64,000 nt of DNA from Opisthocomus hoazin. Taxonomy: Eukaryota > Chordata > Aves > Opisthocomiformes > Opisthocomidae. Shown here in pieces: positions 26,101 to 35,559 of the stretch (its first letter is position 1; each line of letters starts with the position of its first letter). The position numbers were made by a program, and so were the translations under genes. A model generated the notes under the pieces. That model ran no database searches. It was not told where the DNA came from and saw only the letters and a program-made list of their open reading frames with translations. Where the stretch lies: assembly GCF_030867145.1 (NCBI RefSeq), contig NC_134418.1, positions 59,929,682-59,993,681 of the forward strand, given 5' to 3'.

Positions 26101-27053
26101 GGAAGAGACTTCACTGATTGCCTCTTCTGTGTGTCTCTCTCCTAGGAAGATGTTATTAATACTCAGTGTGGCTACGATGCAAGGCAAAAACCAGTAAGCA
26201 TTTTTTTCTTTTTTCAACGTGGTGTTTTAAGGATCTTAATCCCTCTTGCAAGAGCAAGTTATTCTACTTCTGGGATAGTTGAATGTAATTATCTCTGTTT
26301 TCTTCCCTCTTCTCCTTGGCAGGAAGTTGATCAGCAGATCGTTATATACACTAAAGGCTGTGTCCCTCAGTTTGAGAAATGGTTGCAGGACAATCTTACC
26401 ATAGTTGCTGGTATATTCATTGGGATAGCATTACTGCAGGTAACCATCACATTCTCTGTAATGAGTTACACAGAACGACAGATGAATAGAATATATGAGG
26501 GGGAAACTGTATGAGAGAACTGGAAATAGTGTCTGTGCACTTAAAAATACAATGTCTGTAGGTTTTAGTGAGGGGAGCTAAATGCATGAGGCTTTCTTTG
26601 AGTGTTTAATTTTTATCTGTAGGGATGCATCTTTTCAACTGTCTGCAGGTCAAAACTAACACTCTGTGTTAAATGAACATTAGGTAGAGATTTTTAAGCC
26701 AGTACAGACCTACTGCTTCTGATGATGCTTAAACGAGCAGTGAAAAGCCTTTACAGTTGATTTTGTGAAGCGAGTCTAGAACTGTTCAATTTCCTGGAAC
26801 TCAGTGGCACTATAAAAATACTGGTGTTACAGAAGTTTTTGGATATTCTTCTTTCTTACAACACTTCATGTGATTTCTAACTTTCTGTTGCTTGTTTTCA
26901 TATCAAAGTTCTGTATAACTGAAGGAGTTTGTCTGTATGAAAAGAGTTGTCTGATACTCCAAAGGAATAAACTGTTGTGTCTTCCAGATATTTGGGATAT
27001 GCTTAGCCCAGAATTTGGTTAGTGACATTGAGGCTGTCAGAGCCAGCTGGTAA
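5096..27053 (+). CDS. TSPAN5: Tetraspanin-5, coding exons 2-8 (gene incomplete at 5' end)
   Basis: TSPAN5 is a four-pass membrane protein of the TspanC8 group, which (family knowledge) binds the metalloprotease ADAM10 and directs its exit from the ER, its trafficking and its substrate choice, including Notch. Seven exons join in phase 0 and give 241 residues, about 28-268 of the usual 268. Visible are the end of TM1 with the small loop (WAWNEK, NISS), TM2 ([18 protein letters not shown]), TM3 (from [10 protein letters not shown]), and a large loop with the CCG motif, PFSCC and eight cysteines in all, the TspanC8 signature. TM4 ([21 protein letters not shown]) and a short tail ending in RASW follow. 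N-glycosylation sequons lie at about N49, N169, N174 and N232. As far as I remember the human protein, the visible part is identical. The first coding exon (about 27 residues) was not found in 1-5095 and must lie upstream. The family members TSPAN14, 15, 17 and 33 fit the sequence less well. Confidence 0.97.
6654..6664. repeat. C11 homopolymer
   Basis: A run of 11 cytosines in TSPAN5 intron 2. Confidence 0.9.
7437..7788 (+). mobile_element. Old CR1 LINE fragment with internal deletion
   Basis: A short piece at 7437-7467 matches the CR1 segment reading AGCAGCTCTGCAGAGAGGGACCTGGG. The next bases match the element's 3' quarter (AAGAG.AGGCT.AGGGG) and continue to the end, ATTCTATGA. About 300 bases present in the intact copy between these segments are missing. 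It diverges clearly more from the other copies than they do from one another, so it is an older insertion. Confidence 0.85.
13202..14093 (-). mobile_element. CR1 LINE 3' fragment, minus strand
   Basis: This copy reads on the minus strand from within RT motif C (near 14090) to the octamer tail, GAATCACAGAATCACAG on the + strand. It is nearly colinear with 16090-16990 of the neighbouring plus-strand copy and lies head to head with it, with a spacer of about 250 bases between their 5' ends. Confidence 0.95.
13250..14059 (-). pseudogene. CR1 ORF2 C-terminal fragment (269 codons open)
   Basis: This uninterrupted frame covers the region after the RT active site and the C-terminal domain of CR1 ORF2 ([16 protein letters not shown] to FKTRLDK). 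Two changes against the copy at 14301 show it is a relic. One codon is missing in the RKNFFPLRV segment (here RKNFPVRV). The normal stop TAG has become TGG, so the frame runs on for about a dozen residues into the 3' UTR of the element. It has no active site and cannot act as an enzyme. Confidence 0.9.
14301..16904 (+). CDS. CR1 ORF2 protein (endonuclease/reverse transcriptase), 5'-truncated but open
   Basis: The open frame is 867 codons long. The first 13-17 residues come from flanking DNA, and the true start of ORF2 is missing. Apurinic-type endonuclease motifs are visible: VGVYYRPP (48-55), LMGDFNHPD (80-88), LLDLVLTN (126-133) and SDHEMVEF (150-157). The N-terminal catalytic part of the nuclease is absent, so DNA nicking should be lost. 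The reverse transcriptase is complete: GNYRPVSL (441-448), motif [12 protein letters not shown] (513-523), motif [15 protein letters not shown] (570-583) and motif C FADD (601-604). The C-terminal domain follows, and the frame stops at TAG where the family normally ends. No frameshift or stop in 2.6 kb marks a recent insertion. It is a transposon gene, not a host gene; expression is unlikely apart from intron read-through. Confidence 0.92.
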   Translation: MGRCSFQLGLYHLNVLECIELGLGASEEGVESLWVRIKGQAHTGDITVGVYYRPPDQEEEVDEAFYRQLQAASQSQALVLMGDFNHPDISWEDHTARQAQSRRFLQSIDDNFLMQVVEEPTRKGALLDLVLTNKEGLVEDVKVGGRLGCSDHEMVEFRILHGGSRAISRIKTLDLRRADFALFKELLGGIPWARALEGRGVHECWSLFKQHFFHAQEQCIPLRKKFSKGGRRPAWLNKELLAEIRQKGKVHRMWKEGQATWEEYRNVVRACRDATRKAKAHLELKLARDVKNNKKGFFNYISSKRKARDNVGPLLNEEGVLVMEDAEKAELLNAFFASVFSAKAGPQESQAPEGRDEAYKENDFPLVEEDCVRDRLSDLDVHKSMGPDGMHPRVLRELADVIAEPLSIIFERSWRTGEVPEDWRKANVTPIFKKGKKEDPGNYRPVSLTSIPGKVMEQLILEAIINKQVEEKKVIRSSQHGFTKGKSCLTNLIAFYDDMTGWVDEGRAVDVIYLDFSKAFDTVSHDILLGKLRKCGLDEWSVKWIENWLNGRTQRVVISGAESSWRLVTSGVPQGSVLGPVLFNFFINDLDEELECTLSKFADDTKLGGVVGTPEGCAAIQRDLDRLESWAERNLMRFNKGKCRVLHLGRNNLMHQYRLGVDLLESSSAERDLGVLVDDRLTMSQQCALATKKANGILGCIKKSVASRTREVLLPLYTALVRPHLEYCVQFWAPQFKKDEELLERVQRRATRMVRGLEHLHYEERLRELGLFSLKKRRLRGDLINAYKYLKGGCQEDGAKLFSVVPSDRTRGNGHKLRHRKFRLNMRRNFFPLRVTEHWNRLPREVVESPSLEIFKTRLDKILCSLL
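14340..16993 (+). mobile_element. Young CR1 LINE, 2.65 kb, 5'-truncated in the endonuclease
   Basis: This non-LTR retrotransposon starts about 14340 inside the endonuclease domain and ends with three ATTCTGTG octamers (16968-16991), the primer-recognition tail of avian CR1. The 3' UTR is the short stretch after the stop at 16904. The 5' boundary is approximate because target-site duplications are not evident, as is usual for CR1. It lies in sense orientation in TSPAN5 intron 2. Confidence 0.95.
17535..17551. repeat. Short (AT)n microsatellite
   Basis: About eight TA units followed by an A-rich stretch, in TSPAN5 intron 2. Confidence 0.8.
18925..19071 (+). CDS. TSPAN5: TSPAN5 exon 3 (147 bp)
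   Basis: The exon has 49 codons, about residues 45-93, from GVLSNISS to FLLKF. It contains the small-loop sequon NIS, TM2 ([18 protein letters not shown]) and the short inner loop CIGALREN. The acceptor is TTTCTTTCCCAG before 18925 and the donor is TTT|GTAAGT at 19072. The frame stays open upstream of the acceptor back to 18856, but that stretch is intron because the join to exon 2 is exact in phase 0. Confidence 0.96.
19072..20741 (+). other. TSPAN5 intron 3
   Basis: A 1.67-kb intron with no repeat of known family. It holds an A8-G run at about 19874 and a TAAT-rich stretch with the octamer ATTTGCAT at 20173-20180. No coding sequence is recognised. Confidence 0.85.
20742..20912 (+). CDS. 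TSPAN5: TSPAN5 exon 4 (171 bp)
   Basis: The exon has 57 codons, about residues 94-150, from [12 protein letters not shown] to DFTQEY. It holds TM3 ([19 protein letters not shown]) and the first helices of the large extracellular loop. The acceptor is a T-rich tract ending in TATAG at 20741. The donor is TAT|GTAAGT at 20913. Confidence 0.96.
20913..22900 (+). other. TSPAN5 intron 4
   Basis: A 2.0-kb intron, mostly single-copy. It holds a small imperfect direct repeat near 22275-22335 (TTCTTTGT.CGTTCAGCA / TTCTTTGTGTGTTCAGCA). I see no gene in it. Confidence 0.85.
22901..23026 (+). CDS. TSPAN5: TSPAN5 exon 5 (126 bp, CCG motif)
   Basis: The exon has 42 codons, about residues 151-192. It opens with WQCCG, the invariant tetraspanin CCG motif, and includes NCT and NAS sequons, an RC, and PFSCC. 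It supplies six of the eight large-loop cysteines. The acceptor is TTTGTTCTAG at 22891-22900. The donor is GCC|GTAAGT at 23027. Confidence 0.96.
23027..26145 (+). other. TSPAN5 intron 5
   Basis: A 3.1-kb intron with a C-rich tract at 23099-23119 and a smaller one at 23575. I see no coding sequence or recognised transposon. Confidence 0.85.
23099..23119. repeat. C-rich homopolymer tract
   Basis: A stretch of 21 bases that is cytosine except for one T, in TSPAN5 intron 5. Confidence 0.9.
26146..26193 (+). CDS. TSPAN5: TSPAN5 exon 6 (48 bp)
   Basis: This is a 16-codon micro-exon, [16 protein letters not shown], about residues 193-208. It supplies the seventh large-loop cysteine. The acceptor is CTCTCTCCTAG at 26145 and the donor is CCA|GTAAGC at 26194. 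It is in phase 0 on both sides, so skipping would keep the frame but break the loop disulfides. Confidence 0.94.
26323..26439 (+). CDS. TSPAN5: TSPAN5 exon 7 (117 bp)
   Basis: The exon has 39 codons, about residues 209-247, from EVDQQIVIY to GIALLQ. It holds the eighth large-loop cysteine (KGCVPQF), the sequon NLT just outside the membrane, and the start of TM4. The preceding intron is only 129 bp. The acceptor is CTCCTTGGCAG at 26322 and the donor is CAG|GTAACC at 26440. Confidence 0.96.
26440..26987 (+). other. TSPAN5 intron 7
   Basis: A 548-bp intron between the last two coding exons. It is AT-rich, and nothing else is recognised in it. Confidence 0.9.
26988..27053 (+). CDS. TSPAN5: TSPAN5 exon 8, C terminus and stop
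   Basis: The exon has 21 codons plus TAA (27051-27053): the end of TM4 (IFGICLAQ) and the cytoplasmic tail [13 protein letters not shown]. The acceptor is TGTGTCTTCCAG at 26987. The 3' UTR continues in the same exon. Confidence 0.96.
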   Translation: MFGICLAQNLVSDIEAVRASW

Positions 27054-28799
27054 AACTGCTGAAGTAACCACAACAAGACACTGGACAACCGAAATCCTCT
27101 GAAACCTGCAGTGTGTCGCTCCGACACCAAGCTGTATGGACATGGGTGACAGGGAAGCCTTCTCTCCCAAGTAGTCTCAAGTCCCAAGTTCCTGATACTG
27201 CAGTGAACTCGTGTTTCTTTGGGGTGGGGGAGAGAAGAGTGGGCTATTTAAAATCTGCTGCTCACAAACAATTTTTTTGTTTTAAACCACCAGTTTGAAA
27301 GCTGTTGAGCCGTGAATCTCTACTGTATTCTTGATCTTGAGTAATGAGTGGACACTTTTTTAAATTGGTGTATTCAGTGGGACAGAGTTGCATCGTTGTA
27401 GTCTGTGGATATGCTGTTCGTGTCATGAGCTCTTCGATAGCTGCCAAATATTCCTGAGATGGTCTCTCTCCTCACCACTCTGTAAAGGAACACTCTTGTT
27501 TCCACAGCTAAACATAGCTGCAGGCCAAAACTCATCAAGCAGGAAGCAACTTTCTATGCATCTATTGTACAGTAAAAGAAATTGTTTTTAAAACAAGGGA
27601 AATTTTTTTTTTATGGAAGCTTCCAGCCATCTCCCTGTAGTACTTTGATGTTGGAATCAGCAGACTCACAGGGAGAATTGCCTAATTTTATCAACATCTT
27701 TCTTCCTTTCTCCACCCTTGTATGAAGGGAAAGGAGTTTTATATTGGACAAACAAGGGTTGTAGAGCCTTTGGTTGCTGCCATACCTTAGGACATCAGTC
27801 CTAAGGCAAGGATGGGATATAACTGTATAAATGTATGAAAGCAGTGTGGATGTTGGGTCCAAGTGAATAATACTATTCAAAGAATGAATTATATATTAAC
27901 TTAAAAATCAAAACATATGTATCTGATATGGCTAAATCTTTTGTTTCTCTGGAATTTTGTGTAACCTAATGTATTTAGGGATCTCACTAATTTTAGTGCT
28001 TTGATATACTTGTGCAAAACTTCTTTTAAGATAATTCCTTGGTCTGTTCCTAGCTGAGGCTTTGGTCTTTTTTTTTCCTTTGTTCTTGAATTGTTATTAC
28101 TTGCATGAGCTGTGGAGTAAGAATCTGTGACACTCCAGTGCTTTAAATCTGTGTGTATGTTTTAATACCGTCTAATCCAAACTTATTTATTGGTAAGTGC
28201 ATGTGATTATGGAAAGATCATATCCCATTCCCTTGGAAGTTGGAGAGAACAGCTTTTGCCAGAGTAAATGCTTACTTCCAGTGAACAAATCCTTGCTATG
28301 GAGATGTCTCCCTGGTTGCACTAAATGCAGCAAAAAGCATTCCTGAAGCAGTGGAATAAAAGTTTTAAAATAGAAGCGCATATTGGCATCAGCCAAGACA
28401 GACTCTTTGGAATTGGACAAAAGAGAGTAGAATCTGGAATAAAGCACAAATAGTGGAAGAAGAGTTACATCAGACTCCACCCAGCTTAGAGTTTTTGATT
28501 ATTTTTTTTTTTTGTTCTTCACTGATAATAGTGAACGTACAAACCTCACCATGGCTTGGGTAGTTTTATTGCACTTTGTATAACTTTAGCTTGTTGTGTG
28601 ACCCTTCTCAGTATCTGCAGAACCAGTCCTGAAAGCTGTGAGCTCTCGGCTCCTGCTTTGGTCAGACAGTGGCAAAGGGTGTGTAGCACCTCTTTGTAAG
28701 AGCTTAGCATCTTTCTGAGATGAGTTTCCTGAAATGAAGTATGTGGAGTAGAGGAGATGAATGCATTGCTTTCAAAGCTTCCCTGTTCTGGGGGACAGA

Positions 28800-28855
28800 T
28801 AAAAGGCTGGCCTGATGACCTGTTGAGGTCCTTTCTGGTCCTGTGACTCTTAAAC
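28800..28855 (+). repeat. Possible CR1 3'-end relic
   Basis: TGATGACCTGTTGAGGTCCTTTCTGGTCCTGTGACTCT resembles the CR1 3' terminus (GATGACC...GAGGTCCCTTCCA...TGTGATTCT). It is short and diverged, and lies inside the TSPAN5 3' UTR. Confidence 0.4.
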
Positions 28856-29149
28856 ATGTAAGTGTATGTACCCTTGCACAATTTGCCTTTCTGTGCTTTA
28901 GTTGGCCGTGGTTTTTTTCCCCTCTGAAGGCTGGTGGTAGGCACACTGGCGCTCCACAGATGCCGCAGACAGTCCTGTTGTCCTCCTGTCTTTGAGCGTT
29001 ACCTCATCCTCCTCTAGTTAACTCGCACTGACTGGCTGTGAATCAGGCAGCCTCCATATCCTTTGGTATCTGCTGCTAAAGGCCAGCCATGACTCAGAGT
29101 AGTTTTTTTTTTTTAAAGACTTTGAAAGCAATTATAATTCACTGTCCTT

Positions 29150-29155
29150 AATAAA
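29150..29155 (+). promoter_or_regulatory. Poly(A) signal AATAAA, proximal TSPAN5 candidate
   Basis: The hexamer AATAAA lies 2.1 kb after the TSPAN5 stop. It is followed within 30 bases by a GT/T-rich element (GTGTTATGTTTTT). Confidence 0.5.
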
Positions 29156-30663
29156 GTTGGTTCCACCTCACCACAGTGTTATGTTTTTCTTAGCCGCTTC
29201 TCAACTTGAGGAGTTACTAGTGTTTGTTTCCTCCCCAAAGGGATGCACCATTTTGCCTGATAGCAGCAGGACAGACGGATCATCAGCACTAGTGTTGCCA
29301 TACTGAGACAAAACGATGCATGGAGAAATCGGGGAAGTGTGGTTTAGGAAGTAACCCCTCCACCCATGAGCCTTGGTTGTGAACCAGCATTTTGGTTTGG
29401 AGGAAAAGAAAGACGACTGCATTACAGAAACATTCCTTGTTGCCACTGATCTTGAATACTGCTGTTGCTGCTGTGGGCTTCTGAAGACAACTTCATTCTT
29501 CTGCTTGAATTTCTGCCGTCGTATTGTATTGGCCTTCTGTCTTGTCACGCTGTTCTCTGAGTTCAGTCTGCTGGACGTGCTGCTGGCAGTGTCAGACTGA
29601 TAGGAAGGTAGACGCTCTGAGGTGAGCAAATCTTGTTCTCACTACTTGCACGTATACACACAAATGTGCAATGCTTCTGCTGAGTCCCAGAATGACTGAC
29701 TGTTCTTATAAAAACCACTAGATAACTTATTTTTCTAGAGTTTGTCGTTATTGCTGCAGATGTTGATCCTTCCCTCTTCACCGCTTCCGAGAGGTGCTCG
29801 TATTTTCCTGATTTTTGCAGGTGTTTGATAGATGCATACTGAAAATTCAGGATTAGCTATCTATATTGGACATTGAAACCCTGCATTTTTTGTCTGCAGA
29901 TTGGGTAAGATGTCCTAGAAATGCCCCATCAGCAGCTACTCAGCAGCTTAGGTGGCCAGCTTGAAAAGCTTGTGGAAGTCAATCTGTTATTTTCAGAGCC
30001 TGCCAAATGCAAGCAAGCTTTCTTTCAGAAAACTCTGTGAAAACTTCAGGGGAGCTGCAACTGGAGCACAACTGCTGGCTACACGGGCTCATTTTCTAAA
30101 GCAATAAGATACGGTAGGCAGTATGACTTCTTGGCAATTTCTGGCCTGCCTGGTGCGGTGGTGGGGTAGACGTGAGTTCAGAGGTCAGTCTGAGTATCTT
30201 TAGTGTGTAGCAGTTGTTCAGAAATTTGTTGTCAAGCTTATAGCCCGTGTGGAGTGTGAAGCAGCTCTGTTTGCTGGGTGATTTGTATGGGATGGTGGTG
30301 TTGCTAACGAGATCTGGTAGCTTCAGCAGTCGCCCTGGCTTAAAGCCATTTCTGCATTCCCCACTGAGCCCTGCCAAAGGGCATTAGGGTCCTTGCTCCT
30401 CTGCTTCTAAATGTCCTCCATATTCACAGGCCTTTCTGTTGTTTGATCACTCTCTCTTTTTAATTAATAGCCTAATGGACAAATGTTTTATTTGTCTCTG
30501 TGTGTGTCTGTTTCAGTAGCAGTAGGATCTCTTTGCTTCAAAATCCTTAATTTTGATTGTGCCCCTTAGAGTTTGAAGCTGTGGAGATGCTTGCTCAAGC
30601 GTACCCTGTCCTGAAAGCCATCTTCTCTCCCCTTGCAGAGAGATGCTAATTGTGGCTCTGGTG

Positions 30664-30689
30664 TGTAAATAGTGTTTGAAATGTAAATA
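30664..30689 (+). promoter_or_regulatory. Two Pumilio-type motifs TGTAAATA
   Basis: The octamer TGTAAATA occurs at 30664-30671 and again at 30682-30689, inside the predicted TSPAN5 3' UTR. It matches the Pumilio consensus UGUANAUA. Function is inferred from motif and position only. Confidence 0.4.
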
Positions 30690-30765
30690 GTAGCATGCAG
30701 ATGAAATGATTCTTGCACATGACTGCTTTTCACCCCAGAAGTGTTTGTGACAGACATGGAAGGTG

Positions 30766-30900
30766 CCCACCGTGCGAGTTTGCCGATGGCCGTGGGGTGC
30801 CCGCTCAGTGAGGCCTGGCCGGGGGGCCGGGAGCGCTGTGTCTGGCATGGGCCAGCACGGGGGGCACGGCACGGCCGGGGGGACCGCCCTTGCCTTTCCC
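30766..30900. other. GC- and CpG-rich block within the TSPAN5 3' UTR
   Basis: About 13 CpG dinucleotides fall in roughly 130 bases, with several G runs of 3-6, inside otherwise AT-rich DNA with few CpGs. It encodes nothing recognisable. It could be a small CpG island, a G-quadruplex-prone stretch, or the remnant of an insertion. Confidence 0.6.
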
Positions 30901-31373
30901 TTTTGCTGTTTGGTGGTAGAACAGCATTAAGCTGCAAAATGGAGGGCTGGAGTCAGCACCCCCGACCGGTCATGGGAGGTGGCCGTCACTTGCGGCAGGA
31001 CTAAACATGGTGCTATAAGAACTGTATGGACGTTAACCTGTGTTTTTACTACTTTAGAGATGCCCTTGGTAAAATTGATTCTGATTGACAATGTTGGTTA
31101 TAATAGACACTCATGTGTGAATTTTTTATTCCGTTTCCCTTCTTGCTGTGTGTGCATTTTGGGTGCGTTGAAATGGCAGTGCTGCAAAGACCTAGGAAGG
31201 AGATTGGATCTTGACAGATGTTAAGCGCTGTTGAATGTTCCAGTTCCTCCCTCCCATTTTTGTTTTCTCTGAAGCTTTTTCAGATATCTGTAATTGGTCA
31301 TGAAACTGTTTAAAGCAAACAAAAGAAAACTACCCTGTTGGATCCATTAGTTACCAGATTTTGCCACTTGAAG

Positions 31374-31379
<6 letters not shown>

Positions 31380-31416
<37 letters not shown>
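31380..31416. repeat. (TG)n microsatellite
   Basis: About 18 uninterrupted TG units are followed by a short G run, in the predicted TSPAN5 3' UTR. Length is likely to vary between individuals. Confidence 0.95.
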
Positions 31417-31418
<2 letters not shown>

Positions 31419-31527
31419 GGGAATTGGTCTCCCCTAACACACAGTATAAAAAGAAGTGCTGTGACTACTAGCGTGCACCAGGCAGCACTGCTAGCTGTCT
31501 TTTGTGTTTCGGCAATATAAATGTGTT

Positions 31528-31533
31528 AATAAA
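31528..31533 (+). promoter_or_regulatory. Poly(A) signal AATAAA, middle TSPAN5 candidate
   Basis: The hexamer AATAAA is followed by a strong GT-rich stretch (GTATGTGTGTTCATGTT). It would give a 3' UTR of about 4.5 kb. Confidence 0.5.
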
Positions 31534-32255
31534 AATCTTCATCCGTATGTGTGTTCATGTTCACACTGTGTATGTGAGAGAGATGGACATGATACTACCT
31601 TGAGCTCTCTCAGTCTCTGGGGAGATTGGGATTTGGGTTTTGTGACTCAGACCCCTCTCTGATACCTATATTCCAGATTAGTTTCAACTGAATCTCTCTC
31701 TGGATCATCCTGGGGTGTATGGCAAGGCGTCGATATTTACCCTCTGTGTATCATTCCTTTTTACACGAATGTATTCTCTTGTGTTCCTTTTTTATCAGTT
31801 GTAAAATTGATTGTAAAAGCCAACTACACTTACTGATTGAAAGTATTGCTATAACAGAACTGCATGCACAGTAGAGTTTGACTTGAGCTTTAGTTTTCTG
31901 ATTTTGGACTGGTTACCTTCAGTCTAGGAGAAGAGCATAGATCAGGTGCATAATGTATTACTTGTCATCTTTAGCATTAGACTGTGGTATTGTATCACAT
32001 GCTGATCTCAATGGATGTAACTGGAGTCTAGGAAGTTAATGCAACTTCCTGGTAATTCATTTTAAGCTATTGAAAGTGGTCTTGATCATGCTACTTGTGT
32101 TCTTGGATTTTTGTTTTTTAATAGAGGCATTTTTTAGGAATGTTTTAATACACTTATGATGGACAATACAATAGTTTTAATAGTTGTGCAGTATTCTGTA
32201 TTTACTTGAAGTAAATCATTTTATATGCAATTTGTTAGATAATTACAATTTTATA

Positions 32256-32261
32256 AATAAA
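32256..32261 (+). promoter_or_regulatory. Poly(A) signal AATAAA, distal TSPAN5 candidate
   Basis: The hexamer AATAAA sits at the end of an AT-rich block and is followed by TGTTGTGAATGTGTACTCTTGTG, a classic GT-rich downstream element. This is the best candidate for the main mRNA end. Confidence 0.6.
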
Positions 32262-32280
32262 ATTGCGTGAAATACAATGT

Positions 32281-34450
32281 TGTGAATGTGTACTCTTGTG
32301 TAGCACTCAGTGGTACAAAGATACGTTCATGCAAAGTTCCTCCAAGAGAAGAGCCCCTGCCTGCCCTCCCCCGAACTAACAGAGAATGTAAATCCCCAAG
32401 TCTCTCGCATACAGTGTAGAAATTGTGTTCTAATCAAGTCACAAAATATGTTATCAAGCCACCAGTGGCCACCCTTAAATTAATAATAAGCTAATAGACG
32501 AAGAGCACATCCCCATGTGAGGAGATCCCGTATTTACTGTGAACTGTTGTTGAACATGCTCTGCTTCTTTCTGACAGGTCGTTGGTGTTCCTCAGACTGC
32601 TGTGGCTGCTCGTTAGTACAACTGTTGGAGCTCTCTCCATAACCACTTTAGTGACCCAGAGGTGTTCAGAAGTTGCTGCTTTGCAGGGAGCAGCACAAAG
32701 GGGATTTGTCATGACCTAATTAAACTTTTGTAAAGGGAGATGGGAATTTCACTTTTTTAAGTGCAACATGTCCTTAAACAGAAGAAGAGACAGCTGGCTT
32801 AGTTTATTGTGCAGGTAAAAATGGGTAATGATGTCTTGTGCTTGTTTAGACAGAGGAGGAGGAAGCCCAGTTTTTTTAGTATTTCAAAAACTGTAGAGCA
32901 AGCTAATCCAATCTAATATCTCAAACCTACAGTTTTGTCCACAAAACACCACTGTGACTGCTTTGAAAGCATGTCTCTATATCCAAATTGAAGTCCAGTG
33001 CCTTCTGCATATTTCAGGCATATGGATTTATCTGAATGTATGGAAATGACTTGGCAAAATGAGAATTCAAATGTGGAAGCCTTGGGGAGGGAGAGAAGAA
33101 AAAAAGGCAATCAAAAAGAAGCAAAGTCGAGGGAGTTGCCTAAATATTTCTAATGTGCAATAGATGGGACACACTTGGATAAGTTATTTTCACGATGGAG
33201 AGGGGGGACTAGGAGTGGCTACCTGCATTCTGTCAAACTCTTAACAGACTTGCGTACTGTTTCATGAAGTTGTGGCTGTTACCATTTCTAGGCCTTTTGA
33301 AACAAATGACCTTTTCTGGGTCTCGTTGCCTCATTTGACCAAGGGGTCCTGTGGATCCAAGGCCCATGCTGCTGGGGTTTGTTCCTTATGCAAAGTGGAT
33401 CTTTTCCTTGTGTTTCCACACCATGACATGTGAAAACATACGTGTGCTTTCTGTCTTCCAGACTGGTGTGATGCTAGGTCTTGCAGAAGTCCTACAGACA
33501 CAGACAAATGTGACACACCAGGGAGGTACTGCCTGTCCTGTGTAGCGTGGCAGCAGCGATCGTTCTGGCTTTGTTTGCTATGGCAGGAGACAAATGAAAA
33601 GGCCCCATGTCTGGCATCACCGTTAATAACACAGCCTGAGCAGCAGATGTCAAGCTTTGCTTAGATGTAATCTATCTTCTAAACATCTAATCAGAACCGT
33701 TGTCAGTGATTTCAATTTGGTTTGCTTCACTCAAGTGAGTAGTGAAATGCACATGAGAGTAATGTGCTTAAATCCAGTTTCTTTTATTAAAGGAGGCTCA
33801 GAGGATAAATGATTTATCAGCTCCAGGCTGCAGCACACCTCAGAACAGCACAGCCATTGTGTGCACAGATACAGTCTCTTCGGTTACCACCTCCTACTGC
33901 GACACGCAGCCATCGTTGTCCTTACACAGACTCTACCTCTGTGTATGGGCTTGTCCCAGGTTTTCTCTAGAAATGTTGCTTGATATTCCATCCCGGGAAA
34001 CCATGTGCAAGCAGGAGGATATCGGTGTTGGCCGTTGTTTGTGCTTGCTGTGACAGTGGTATCCCTAATAAAAATCTGGTGATAAGGATATGGCTAATGC
34101 TTAACCTGAGGTTGTTAGACAGCCAGGTAAAAGGGAATTTTGGCGTCACAACTTTGGTTATGATCAGCTCGTGTGAGCAGCTGCAGTTTATACCAGTGTC
34201 AAAAGGAGTAGTCTCTTTCTAGAACCAGGTAAGTCATTGATAACTGGTCTTTCAAATGCATTTTGGGATCTGTTTAAATCAATGAAAATTATTTCCATGC
34301 CTGAGAAGACTTGAGCTCACGTGGGTCCACTGTGAACTGTGATTGTCAATGTGCTGGTTACGTTCAGCAGTGCAGAGGTTCTGTGCTATTTGGAGCCTGG
34401 TGTCACGAGGTCCTGGTCTGTGTTCACAGCTCTACACTCTTCCCAATGCC
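32281..34450. other. Intergenic gap between convergent genes
   Basis: This is the sequence between the predicted TSPAN5 end (about 32280) and the more distal RAP1GDS1 poly(A) candidate (34451). There is no convincing exon, repeat or RNA gene. A further minus-strand AATAAA at 33783-33788 could extend RAP1GDS1 into it. Confidence 0.6.
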
Positions 34451-34456
34451 TTTATT
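34451..34456 (-). promoter_or_regulatory. Poly(A) signal AATAAA, distal RAP1GDS1 candidate
   Basis: The sequence reads AATAAA on the minus strand. It is followed by a GT-rich stretch (GAGTGTAGAGCTGTG) 15-30 bases later. Confidence 0.45.
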
Positions 34457-35559
34457 GCGCTGTAACTAGCAAATGTCTTTTGAATTTTTAAGTAAGAGGC
34501 TGTTTTGCAGTTTAGTGTCAGAGGCTTTTTCTGTGTGTTTCTGGCACTGGATTAAATGGATGTGGAAGTCTGCTGTGTGAATACTCCTGTGCCATCTACT
34601 GCATTTTGGTAGTCTCGGAGCTTAAATGGACTATTGGAGGCAAGTTTCTTTTCATACCCACCTTGTGTACATAATCCCTTTCCCGTCATGACTGGCATCT
34701 TCCCATCACTGTGTCCGTGGGATAGCCAGTGGTTTTGTGGACCTGGGACGTGAATTTGGGAAGGTCAAAAGCCATGTTTTTGCAGCCATGTGTCATGGGA
34801 TTGCATAGGTGCTTGGCCTCTGGGTTTGCCCTTCTGCTGGTGATGAAGGAGCCTGAAACTTCTGAGGCTCGCACTTCAGCACTGGGAGTGGTGGATTCAC
34901 TTTAAAATGTTATAGATCTTACGGTCTTTGTGGATTGTGCGCTTGATCAAGCTAGATGATGGTATCGCACTGTGAGAAATAACGTGCTGGTTTGCTGGAA
35001 ACTGCGATCCCGACTGGTCCCTGTTTTGCCACAGAGTTGTCTCGTAGTTTGCTCACTGGCATGTTAAAAACCTACAAAAGAGTAGCTGTGAGATAAGGTG
35101 CTTAAACTGGCAATTTCCCAACTCCTTTAGGAGTAGGAAAGGAGAAAAAGGAAGACTCTTGGATGTCGTACGTCTCACTTGATGGGGTGCTGTTGAAAAG
35201 TTATTGCAAGGTACGCCTTTAAAAATCCATCCACGAAAAACCACCACCAAACAAACAAAAATCCCAAGCAAGTTCGAGAGCACTCGCACCCACGTGGCTT
35301 TATGGGCTAAGGATTGTATAGTCTGTTCCTGTGAAAATGTGCGATTGTTAAACCACAGAGTGCCTCTGTGTGAGCGCACACAGTGAAAGGGGCTGGAATA
35401 GTTTCCTTTGTATTCGCTCAGCTGAAAGGCAGTGATTGCGTCGGGGCCAGAGCCAGGAATGAAAAGGGCTCCTCACCAGTGCATGGCGGTGCAGTCGCGG
35501 CTTCTGCGTGTGATTACAGAAAAGGACAAACCACAGGATAAAGTGAGAGCACAGAAATT

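Larger units (their letters stand above)
27054..32280 (+). other. TSPAN5: TSPAN5 3' UTR (predicted, multiple poly(A) sites)
   Basis: This stretch follows the TSPAN5 stop without a convincing gene of its own. Three AATAAA hexamers on the + strand with GT-rich downstream sequence (29150, 31528, 32256) suggest alternative 3' ends. The distal site would give a UTR of about 5.2 kb. The last 200 bases before it are T- and A-rich, as is common near a mature mRNA end. Reading frames inside it on both strands (for example 29201-29629 and 30513-30937 on the minus strand) match nothing I recognise. The UTR end is inference; only transcript data would fix it. Confidence 0.7.

Noticed and set aside
28546..30937. 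Minus-strand frames of 119-142 codons (28546, 29201, 30513, 30566)
   Set aside because: They lie antisense to the TSPAN5 3' UTR, without recognisable domains. The ones over 30766-30900 simply reflect the GC-rich block.
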